DNA of 64,000 nt, from NCBI GenBank assembly GCA_022266195.1, contig WHVY01000001.1:17670001-17734000 (forward strand), written 5' to 3'. The DNA comes from Tetranychus cinnabarinus. Its lineage: Eukaryota > Arthropoda > Arachnida > Trombidiformes > Tetranychidae. The position numbers and the translations under genes were made by a program. Under the pieces are notes generated by a model, which searched no databases, was not told the origin of the DNA, and was given only the letters and a program-made list of their open reading frames with translations. Shown here in pieces: positions 45,475 to 57,418 of this stretch; the stretch's first letter is position 1; each line of letters opens with the position of its first letter.

Positions 45475-48400
45475 TTAACTGACAATTTAGTCTCAGTAGT
45501 TAAAAGTATAAAAAGCGCTCTTTTTATTATGCTTTTTATCATTTGAACGAACAATATTTTTTAGCTTTTCACTCATATTTGCAACCATCTTAGCATTTAA
45601 AACCTCAATTTACATCCTAATTTAGTTAGGGTAAACAAACACTGGAAGAAAAATTTAGTAAATTGCGTGAAATTTACCGCAACTTTAGGCTTGACTCCGT
45701 TCACTGATATCATTATCCTTTTAGGCCTTAAACAAACGCAAAATTTTGTATTTCTAGCCTTACCAATGTTGTAATGAAAAATTAAAAAATAAAAAGTTAA
45801 TGAATTCATTAAATAAACTCAATTTTCTTTACATTTTCAACCTTAATTAAAACAAAAGCAGCAATTAAATGATAATATTTTCAAAGTATTAAATTTAATA
45901 GACGCTTTCTGAGCCGTTTAGCTTTTCAATCAACAACAAAACCTTAAACATACACCTTCAATGTTTATTATTACCTGAGTTTAGAAATAAATTTTACGGA
46001 ATTATAATCATTTCTCTCATTACTTATTAGCTACCTTTTTTACCCTTTGATCTTGATGTAATCTAATACAATAATGTATGAAATGAGTTAATTAACCAAC
46101 AAACAAAGTTAAAAGGTTTGATCCATTGGATAAAGTATTTGAACGAGTAAAATCCCAATCAATTGGATTTACAGATTTATTGACAAGATGATCGTAAGGA
46201 TGACTTTAAAAGATTGCCATGATTAACAAGAATGAGATTACATGAGATCCTGAAGAGGAGGAGAAGAAGGATGAAACAAGATTTAAAGTAGTGTTGATTT
46301 GGTTTAATCAGTCGACTTTATATTAATAATTTCAATATTGTAAGACTAATCTTGGTTTTGTTTTTTTGGCAATGAAACAAATTGAATTGGTTGACAGGAT
46401 CAGGAATGATTAGTAGTGAACAAAGCTGACTGATTCCAAGTAAACCAATGATAATCTGAATTGCTGAAGAGATGATTTTACTCGATTTTTGTTGTATTAT
46501 TAGACCATGAAGGGAGAGAGGAACATGTTTATCTTCATTGACATCTATATCAATGAATCAATCAAATCTTTGTCAACACACACATGATAATTGTAAGTAT
46601 TGCAACTAATCAATGCATTTCTTAACATTCCCTTGTTATTTTAACTTCTTTGGTGGTAAGCAGGGAATCTCAAGATTAACAATTGATATAACATTTGGTT
46701 TGTTTAACCACTGGAATAGAGACATTTAATAGTCATCATTTGCAGTTAATAGGCATTTCAACAATGATTTTGATCTGGAAAATGTCTACATGAAAGGGAA
46801 GAAAAATTAACCTGAAGAATCGTCTTTTAACCTAGAATGCTGTTGAGAATGATGATGATAAGGAAGAAATGTATATTAAAACGGAAGCTAAATCTTGTTA
46901 AGATGGTGCTGATAGAGACGCATAAGATGATGAAGTATTTATAAGAAGACAAAGGTTTCCATTGACAAAAGATGAACATGAAGATGGTCTATACAAATGG
47001 TATAACTCTTAGGCTCAGTATTATAATTTAGTTGGATTTTTGGTGAGATGAAGATGGTAATGATGATGATGATGATGAGTTGAGGGTGAGAGGTAAGAGG
47101 CGTGAAAAGCAAAGTATGAGCTTCCGAAAGAAGAGTCGGAAGAAAAGTCAAGATGAAGATGAAAATGATGCTGATGTTGAAGTTGCAGATGATGATGATG
47201 AGGATAATATGTGAAATGAGAAGATGAACATGTCTAGTTTAGCCAAGCTGAACCCACAAAGAGTCAAAAATTGATCCTCTTCCATGCGATGATGTTTAAT
47301 GTTACCATGAAAATGTTTCCGTTTGTTTTTTTGGGCAAATATTTTTGTTTAGGCTTTTTTTATGTTGATCGCTCTTTTCCATATTTGCCTCTTTAGTTTT
47401 TCAATGTACAATAATTTTGAGTGAATTAAATAATAATTTATTGATTACCGGTTGTTACACTGTAATAAAAGTCAGTCCACTGTCACTTGAGATGTTTTAG
47501 GGACACAAATCAGTTTTCAATAGATCAAATTGAGGTTTATTTGTTCAAACCACAAGCTCATATTGAGCTTAAATTTTATTAAGATTATGACTGAGTTATT
47601 AAACTGTATTGTTGATGAAATCAATTATTTAATTAGTGTTAGACAAGTCGGGAGTAATTGTTGATTCCAATTGTTAATGACACAGCAGTTCACCCTTTCA
47701 AAAACAAGATTGAAGTTAAAATAGACCTGTATTGTTATTTATACAGCAATTAAATCATCAATTATTCAATAATTTTATAAAATAATCTGTAATCAATAAA
47801 TTGTAGAGAATTTTCGGCTTTTACAATTTATCGCATAAATATAATTATCTTATTAATTTTCTCAAATTCTCGCTTTTTATAATAACTGTCTATCAATAAT
47901 TGCGATATATTGATGCGTCTTATTTCAAGAGCAACTAAGGATTTTGTATTGTAATATAAACATTGATCTGTTCAATAAAGCGCTTATAGAAAACTAATCA
48001 GATGATTTCGTTTATTCATTGACCCATACCAATCCAATTAAGTTTAATTTATCGACAAAATAAACTCACCTTTATCAATCATATTTAGTCATTTCCAGTC
48101 CAGTCAATGATTGAATCTGTTTCTTTTTTCACATAGGATTTACCGAGACTGTTCATCTTATATGCGTTAATATTTTGTAAGTAGCAAAGTCTTTTATATT
48201 TTGCTTTTTTTGCCCCCAAAAAAACTTACATTATTTTTGGTTGTCGGCTAGCTTTTTGGGCCTTAAAAATTGTTAGCAATGGGAGTTGGAATGAGCTTCC
48301 GTATATTAATTCATCCATATCCAACTCATCTCTTTATGCCTTTCCTACTTGAATCCACAAAATGATATAATTCATCAAATGACGGGAACTACATTTTATA

Positions 48401-49773
48401 AATACACACACACATATATAATATAAAATATAAATAATAATTTAAAGTTCTCCTTTCGACTTGTTATTATTGTTTTTGTGTGTATATTGTTGAAGTTAAA
48501 TAACCAAGAAACCGTGCCGATGAATGCTAATTATTATTATTATCATTAGGCAATACACAAACAACTCTTTCGCTAAAAATACATTTATATTTTATCCTCT
48601 TCGCTTTTCAATCCTTTTTCCCCTTTTCCTTTCATCCTCATCATTTAACAGCTCGCAACTATTAACTATACTAACACTTAACATTTATTTCAACTTTAAT
48701 TTATCCATAAAAATTTATAACTTCATCTAAATCTGAATCGCATTGGAACCGAAAGGGTAAGTTGAGTTCAAAAATGATAGTCTCAACAGTTTGATTCTTA
48801 ACATGATACAGTTTTGGTTATTTCCTCGTTTCGCCTTTTAATACAATATTTTTCGTTAACCATTGTTGATCCTCATTTAATGCAATTCAGTTTGGACTTA
48901 TCTCTTGATTTACATTACCATGAATTGGTTGCCAAAATTTACTGACTTAATCACTGTCATCACAATTTTGTTTACAGGGTTGGTTAATTTTTAGCTTTGG
49001 CAATCAACATTATTAATGTGCATTTTCATAACCAGAGTTTACTGTAAATGAATTAAATGATTGTTGACAATACTGTGACTTGCTAATTCAATGAGAAGTT
49101 GATTAAGAGAGAAGAACATTTTTTTCTAGATTCATTTTTGATGCGGCCATTTCTTTGGTATAAATGATTGCAATCCATCAAACAGAACTATATATTTGAC
49201 ATTTTCATTTTAAATTGATTGGTTGGTTGTTGGATGAGATTAACTATCATTAACTAGCATATGTGTTGAAATGATCCGTCAAAATTGTAATACATTTTGC
49301 TTGAGAAATAGTTCATGTTTTGTTAAGAGTTGCCTTCATGACGATACAAATTTTAGTCTGATTGCTCAGGAGGCTTGTGAAGCAACATCTAATAGCGTCA
49401 GATTTTTTACATATTTTATGACACACCAGATACGAAAATAGTTTAAGGAAAATGTTGAAAGTTATCATTTTCCAGACTTCATGGAAAAATGATTTTCATG
49501 TATTTAATCGCGAACTTAAGCCAAATTATGTTTAATTTGATCCGAAAATTGAGACAACTGCGACAAAATGTAATACAGGGGCTAAGGAATAAAAAATAAA
49601 GATAGTAATTAATAAATAAGAATAGCTATGAGATGATTTTAATCATATAATGATCATTAATAGTAACGATGCAAAATTTGAAACGTTTATTCTTAGCAAA
49701 AACAATAAATTAAAATTTTTGGTCCAATTTGGTCCAAGTTTAAGTTGCTTGTAATTTGAAGTTTGTTGGTCTA
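45475..49773. other. 4.3 kb gene-poor region between Pax1/9 and desaturase
   Basis: AT-rich, with GATGAT-type simple repeats at about 46850-47220, short (CA)/(TA) runs near 48405-48440 and no supported coding frame. The donor-like site at about 48759 (AAGG|GTAAGT) is not tied to any exon I can defend. Confidence 0.5.
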
Positions 49774-52700
49774 TTAATTGATTTTGTCACCGGAACGTAA
49801 CTTTCTTGCGGCAATTGTTTGCTTGTCCATTGTCTTCAAATTGTAGGCTAATCCAAGGTAAGCACAGATGTCGATAAAAAATGTGGTTAAATTGAATTTC
49901 CAGCCCCATTCAGATGTTGAATAATCTTGTGGAAATGTGTGATGATAATTGTGGAAACCTTCACCCATAGCAGTCAACGCAAGTCCCAATGAATCTCTGG
50001 AATTGATATGTTTATCATAAGGACGTTGACCATACATATGAGCTACACTATTTATACAGAAAGCGATATGTAAGGAAATTACATATCTCAGAAAGAAACA
50101 TGTAAAAAGGGAAATTATCAAATCTTCCGACCAAAAATAATATGGTATTAAAGTTGGAATGACAACTCCTAAAAGAATCACCAATGGAATGTAAAATCTA
50201 AAAAAGAGAGATAAAATTTGTTAGCTATTACTATTACTAATATAATTTAAAACCGATTTTAAATTTATTTCAATCAACTTACGTTCTTTGATAACGGACG
50301 ACTGGATCAGAGAGAAGATCAGAGTAATCAATTTGTTGCCTCCTAATACTAACCATTGGATGTTTTTGAACAATTAACCAGCCAATATGACTGTAAAAGA
50401 AACCTCGCCTAGCATCATGCGGATCAGCATCAGTTTCACAAAATTTATGGTGAATCCGATGATCTCGACACCATTCATAAATGTCTCGTTGAAGTGATAA
50501 GGTTTGAAGAGCAGCTAGAAATATTCTCAACGGTAATTTAGCTTTGTAAGCTCCATGAGACCATAATCGATGAGCTCCAGCAGTTACACCAAGACCACCA
50601 AATACGATGAGAAGATAAACTGCAAGATAAAAAAAGAAATATAAATTAGTAAATTGAAATTGAATAATTTAATGAAAACAAAACAATACAAATTGTAGGA
50701 AATGATTGAGAACCAGAACAAAGAAATGGTTTGTAGTGCCATCTATCGAATGAAAATCCCACTAAGTCACCATTAATCAGATAAAAATTGTAAACAATTT
50801 TGGGTTTTATTGCAAGATTTTATTTCTTGATTCAGTCAAATATTTTCATTTCAACTCAAAATCTGCTTTCAACTTTCGTTTTTTATATTTCAAGTCCAAC
50901 ATCACATCCTCAATATTTACTATGGTGACAATGTAAATGACAAAATCAGCTGTAACTAATTGTGCCAATTGTTAATCAATTTGTTTGGTTAAAACAAAGT
51001 ATACAAAGCTTTAGATTTATGAGCGACAATAGGTGTAAATTAAGTGTTTAAATTTTCAAATTTCTTGTTTTCATTCAAGGCAACTAAACAAATCGGATAA
51101 AACACTTTCTATTGTAATAATAAGTGATTTAATTTCCGCGAGTTAATCGCTTTTCAATTCCTGTGTAACACTGCAATGATAATTTTTTGGTTACTTAATT
51201 TGTTACTTAACAATTTAATCTGTGAATAAACGCATTTTACGTATTTATATAACAATCTGTTTAACTGTCTGATACTTGAAGTAACTCAAGAAAACAACGG
51301 CTAAAACTGGTGACAAAACTGCTTGATCACTTGCAACAATTAGGTTAAGATCATGTCAGTATGTTGACTATATGCTGAATCACAATTAGCTAACATTGCT
51401 GGGTAATAAAACCTTATAAATGCTCAGTCATGAACTAGATAAATGTTATTTGATTTACCTTTGCTCACAGTAATAAGAAATTAATAACAAAATATGAATT
51501 CAGATCAACCCGATTCTTCCTGTTTTTCTTGTTCTCATAATCAAATTAACCACAATTCATTTGATCAACAACATTAATAGCAATGACAATCATCGATGAT
51601 AACAAATCAAATTTACAATAATTTGAAAGGTACTTGAACAAATCAATGTTTCATTTAATCAACAAAGGCCTTTGGAATCATACATTTCTTTAATGAAAGG
51701 TTTGGATGTAATAATAATCTGTAAACAATAAGATTGATTTGAAGGGAGTTTATATATTTTGTCCCATCACTATTAATATTATTGTTAATACAATGTTCAC
51801 CTTAATCAGCTCACGCTATTTGGCCCTTAAATTTGGTGGATAATCAATCAAAATTATTTGACTTTCGGTAAATCTTAAATCACATCACTAAATCCAGTGA
51901 ATAGAGTGAAAGATTAATGATTTAAATATGTCAATAATGATATGTTAACATGTAAATTGTCAACTATTAGAAGCAATTAGTATTACCAATAAGAAAATGA
52001 AAAACATAATCTTCAATCAATTACAAGAGTGAATCACAATTGAATTTACACCTTTTTTGCACCCCTTGAAATTCATTGTAACTCATTGTAATAACAATGA
52101 AAGGTTTTCAATTTCACTTGAAATAACATTTCCGAATGCAATTAACTAATGGTTAAAATAAAGAAATTACCACTCACGTATTAAATGCTATTGAGCTGAT
52201 TTTTGATTGTAAAAAAAGTCGATGAAAATCAGTAACTTATAACAAAGGTAAATTGATTTGATAAGTTTAACACAAGTCAATCAATTTGTTTCCATCAATA
52301 CAAAAGATGATCTTCATTGTTGAACTGATTGTTTGGCAACTAAATAGCCAATAATTTGCTGGATGATCTTGATCATGTTTGGGTTATGTAGATAAATAGT
52401 CAATCATATCATTAAAGAACCTCGTGGAATGATTAATTGATAATAAAGATGATTATCTGACCTCTTATGTTTTCCCTGACAATATTTTTATTACTTTCAC
52501 CAGGTTTATTATTAGAAACAAAAAATGAAACAAGAAAAAATACGTTTCCACCATCAATGATACAATCTTATTGAAGCTCAGGTATCCATAGCATTTTTGG
52601 GCGTTTTCCTCTTCTTCACCTTACTATTATGATCATCATCTATTACTTTTATTCAATCCTCATTATCAGCATCATCAGCATCTTGCATTTTGTTGCCTTT

Positions 52701-54688
52701 TGTTTGAAATTTTCTTCCTTCACCTAGTTTACGCTTCCCTCTTTGTATCCAAATGTTCACATTAAAACAAATGTATTGTTTAATACACCAATAAACAAGA
52801 TAATTGTAAAACAAATGACCACAAAGACACAATAAACTATCCTTCAACTTGGTTAATTAGACAAATTTGTTTCAATTAAACCATCCAGACAAGTCACAAT
52901 AAAAAATTCAACCAAAAAGGTCTGGACTTTCCTTCCTTCACCCAGATTGGACTTTATATAACAAGCTAATCACATTGAATAATAAAACAAAATCACAAAT
53001 CACAATTATAAAGGACGGTTGACTTTAGCTCCTCGAGTTCAATTAAACATCTCGAAATCGATTAAATAACAGGAATCAATTGTAATAAAAAGTTGAACCC
53101 AAAAGAATATGGTTCTTCTTCATTTGCCTGGCTCAAGATGGCTTCTTTATATCCATGAATATCCATTGAAATAGAGCATAGAGTTACAGATGACAAAAAA
53201 AAGGTAACACAACAGAAAGTGAATTTAGCTTACCAGAATTAGTTCAAGAGAATAGTTTAATCACAATTTAATAATTAACTTAAAAAGCTTCTGTGGTTCC
53301 ACTTTCAATGTAAAACCACATTTTCAATCTAACATGTCTGACTGATTGAACGATGACGATTTTTTTGAAACCACCTTATTGGCTAGTACAGTGAACTGTT
53401 AGTCAACCTTTTCTTTGTTTAACAGATTTAACCAGACTTCCAAACTTTCTGGTTGCAATGATCAACTTTGCCTATTAGTAGTCATTTTTAATGTCATTTT
53501 TGCCTTCAAACAACAAAAACGGTGTTTGAAGTGTTGAGATTAATTAATTATCATGTTAACTTCTGCTTGTAATCAACTTTCACACCAACTTACTGTTTGG
53601 ATTAATATTTTTGCCATCAATATTAGCAATTCCATTTTTCTCATGAAATGTTGTTATTCCTATTCTTTATTTGAGTTTTTATATTCCTTGCTTCCTCTTT
53701 CATTTTACAGGACTTTTTATAGTCAATCTGCAGATTCACCAAGAACAGGGTGTGACATTGGTTAAAGGCTATCTTTGATTTAATATATAAAGATAAATGT
53801 TAGGCGGTCAATCATCATCACTTCACTACAAGCTCTTACAGAATTAGCCGACATTATGTAAAAGCTTCACTTAAATCTGAGCTTGAACCCAAAAACAATA
53901 GCTTTGTATTAATCAAATCAGTTTATTACCCAAATTTACCTTTCCTGACTGTGGATCAAATTTTCTCATTTCAATCTTGCTTGGTTTACCTAAAACTGTA
54001 AGTCATTATATAATAACAAAACATGATTTAGTTAAGCTCTAGGTTGAAATTTTGAAAAGATTAAAATAATGACTATGAAACATCGTACTCATTATGTTGA
54101 TTACTGCAGATTAAAATCAAGCTGCAGACATATTTACTTATCGAAGATATTGATAATAAAAGACACAATCTAATAAATTAAGTCAACACAGATGGATGCA
54201 ATTTTTCTTAATCAAATCATCAAAACAATTAGAGATCTAAGAATAGATCCTGGTTTTTCTGGTTGATATTAAGGGGGATTTTTTGTATCCAACCATAGTT
54301 TGAATCACAATTTGATCAAATAATATTATATTGATTAGTCAAGATGTGGGATCGAGGTTGATCGATCAGCATCATGTAAATTCGTTGCTCTTGTAATTTC
54401 GATTTTTGCATCTTCAATAACATTAAAAGTGTTATATTTAATTGTTATCAAGTGCAAAAAAGGTTGTTAAATGCTAAATAAGAATCTAAGGAACAATTTA
54501 AACTGAATCGCTGCTATTTCACCAAATAAATAAGATTTAAAAAGCTTACCTGTGAGATGAGTTTGTGTTTTGGCAAAAAATGACAAATAAAATCCATAAA
54601 ATGAAGCCAAATGGATAAACACAAAGAATAGAACCATTGGCCAGATCAAAGAAGGCTTATAATTAACCTCTTTATCTGATTTAATCAT
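49774..54688 (-). CDS. Desat1: Delta-9 acyl-CoA desaturase
   Basis: Three coding exons (54550-54688, 50283-50619, 49774-50197) join in phase to 299 aa. The product puts the first double bond into stearoyl/palmitoyl-CoA in the ER membrane using cytochrome b5 (family knowledge). All three His boxes are present: HRLWSH at 63-68, HRIHH at 100-104 and HNYHH at 241-245, with GVTAGAH, DIYEWCRDHR and ETDADPHDARRGFFYSHIGW between them. The N-terminus is short, so the protein is 30-60 residues shorter than insect relatives. An acceptor (TTATTGTAG) sits two bases before the ATG, so the leader is on an upstream exon. Intron 1 of the coding part is 3.9 kb. Confidence 0.94.
50620..54549. other. Long intron of the desaturase gene
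   Basis: 3.93 kb, AT-rich. Several short frames occur by chance (52653-52847, 53553-53765). No mobile element or RNA gene was recognised, although its size in a short-intron genome suggests regulatory content or degraded repeats. Confidence 0.55.
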
Positions 54689-56339
54689 TTCTACAATAAA
54701 AGTAATTCCAATTATTGCACAAAAATAACCAGAGAAACACGAGGTTAAGTTACCGTTGTTGACTTGGAGCTGATTAATGTTAAATGCAACTTGAAATCAG
54801 TAGATAGTTAATTTAAAATCTGAGAAAGGATGAAACAATTTTATGCCGCAATTGATTAAAGATGTATTTATTGTAGTTTAATGATGAAAAACACAAAATT
54901 ATGTAAACCAACTAATAACAACAATGATTCTGTCAAAATAATATTAACTTGAATAGTGCAACAAAATGACAATCGCATCTTTCACTAGCCATTTTAAGTG
55001 CTACAAGTCGACATCTATTAATAGAAATAATAACTAAATCACAATTAACCATTTTAATACAATGTATAATGAACAATATTTACTAATAAGTATAATGTGT
55101 GTCTGAGTGCACATATGTAATTATTTTATTATCAATTTAGCGAGAAAAGCTATTAAGGGTAACTGATTAGATATGGCAGTGCATAAAGGAAGCCCCATGC
55201 AATGATTGGAATCGATTCGAGAGAAATTTGATTTGTTAGTAAAGCAAATTGTAAGTGCAACGTAAGTGTTTATTGATACATGTGGGTTAAAAGTACATTT
55301 TATTATATTGATTGATTTTTAAATGTTTATGATGTTCTAGCAAATGGACAAAATACAATTTATGTCATTTTCATGATGAGTGGATGTTATACACTTGAAA
55401 TTTTGTTTACTTGAACTTGTAATGTATAATAGCTGACAACTTGTGAGTCATTTTTTCTTAATATATCTGATCAAGATCAATCAGGAAAAAATTAGATTGG
55501 ATCAATCACGAATTTATGTGGCATTATTGTTTCATTGTAATTCTGGGAAGAGACTTGCTCATCATGTTGCAAAAACAAATCTCAATACTGTATTAGGTGG
55601 ATCCTGTTGTTTTCACTTATAGTAATTTGATTTGAAATAATGAGTTGTTACAGAAAAATTTATTTGATTGTTTCAATTTACACGTGTAAGTAAACATCTG
55701 AGTCTATTTTCATGATTATATTGATTAATATTTTATCGAATTTTCACAGCTCATTCAAGCATTGGATTATAAAATAACTTCAATTGATAGATTCAACTTT
55801 ATTTGCATAAAGCATTTTTATCTGACGTCTTCATTGATAATCTTAAAGAAGCTTGATAATCAATCTTTGCAAATTGAATCCTTTGTCATTCCTTGATTGA
55901 TTTCTGAATTATCTGTAAATTATGGTTCATGTCTATCAAATGTTAACAAAACTAAAGACGAAAAGATTGCAATGGATTGGAGTCTTTTTGTTACTAACCG
56001 TTATATGATACCAAAAGTTTCATTTTTTAAACGGCTGTAAACACAATGGCTACGATTGAATCAGTTTATTTCATAATCTGAGAAAAATCAGTTGATCAAT
56101 CACCAACAATCATAAAAATGAGAAACACTTTTTGTTTCATCAAGTTTATTGTAAGTGCCAGGCCTTATCTACTGTAGCTTTTATCAGCAGTAACCTACGG
56201 AAAGGGGTGACAGTCCAGAGGATTTAGTTCTGCTAAAGCAGTGATAAATTGAATCGCAATCAGGTTCGGATCTAACAACGATCTCATCTACGATCTCATG
56301 TAAGACAACTGGGTGGGGAAAACCAGATAACTTACTTAC

Positions 56340-56420
56340 CTCAGGATTAATCGAATGATTTCAATAAATTTCAATTGCAGAATTATCGATTACCCTAAGC
56401 ATTCGTCAGTCTCTGTGTGA
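56340..56420 (-). other. Candidate 5' leader exon of the desaturase (3' end only)
   Basis: The minus strand has a consensus donor CTGAG|GTAAGTAAG at 56340, with no coding gene to own it except the desaturase 1.65 kb downstream, which needs an upstream leader. The exon's 5' end is unknown, so the interval is nominal. The same donor and about 45 flanking bases recur with two mismatches at 62818 in the tandem copy. Confidence 0.35.
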
Positions 56421-56654
56421 GATGAAAAATCGTTGATATTGAATCTAACTAAAGTAAGCCGTTTATGTTAGTAAGTTCAGTTGATAAAGAATTGCATTTG
56501 AGTATTTTCTCGAAAAAAAGAAGCTCAACAGAAGTATTTAAATCAAAAAATTTAACAAAATTTCTTCGCTAAGTTAAACATAGTTCGTCCAAACGCTCGG
56601 AGTTCGTTTTCAAACATTCTTATGACGAAATTACCTAGAATAAAGTGACCTCGT

Positions 56655-57215
56655 TTGTAAAAGGATATATAAAAGAATACGATTTCATCTGGTTCTTTAC
56701 ACAGGAATCCCCCTCACAGCGGCATAACCCACCGCGGTTACAAAAAGGTGAAATAATGAATTGGTTATACATTATAATTTGTATAATTATTGAATTAGTT
56801 TCGTTAATTTTAACGTCTCAATTATTAAATTAATCTTGTTTTTGAAATGATGTCCTTGATGAGTGACACCCAATAATCTATCCTGAGTCTGACCGTGGCC
56901 AAGCCAAAGATCCTGAGGTCACCATCTTCACCAACATAGATGTGAATAATTATTCAATCACTAGTTAATTTTATATTTATATTATGTGAATCTTGCCTCT
57001 CTGTCTCTCGATACAGTGTTTTCATATGTTCATCATGTGTGAATGTGTTCTTTATGAAGCACCAGAGGAAATTGTATTCTATTATGCATCTTTTTTGAAC
57101 TTGACTATATATCAGGAAAAACTGTAAAATGTTACCACTTCTTGTGTTTTAATAAACAGCACTCCAAAAAGACAAAAAAACTCAAGGCAATACTATGACA
57201 AAAGATTGAGACTGA
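56655..57215. other. Segment unique to duplication unit 1
   Basis: About 560 bp here is replaced by some 90 bp in unit 2 (63095-63190). It has a GC-rich hairpin (GCGG/CCGC near 56718-56739), then AAAAAGGTG and an ATG at 56757 opening a 25-codon hydrophobic frame (MNWLYIIICIIIELVSLILT...). On the minus strand at about 56845-56955 is a kinase-like reading (VGEDGDLRIFGLATV). Whether it is an insertion or a loss from unit 2 is open. Confidence 0.5.
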
Positions 57216-57418
57216 ATTTGCTTTTCTTTGCTCACAAATTATATGCTTTAGAGTGATACTGAAAATATTCAATGTTGAATCAATCTTCTGGTTATGTTGG
57301 GTTTATTAAATTGAAAGGAGAAAGAAAAGTTTCCAGCATTAAAAATTGCAGTTTATTTCTTGATTATCTAATAAAATCACAGGCAACAATTAATAAACAT
57401 GTACCATTGTTAATTGAA

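Noticed and set aside
46830..47220. GATGAT-rich stretch considered as an acidic-protein gene
   Set aside because: Simple repeat; frames are short and interrupted on both strands.
48500..48770. Possible untranslated exon ending AAGG|GTAAGT
   Set aside because: A donor alone, with no gene downstream on the plus strand to own it.
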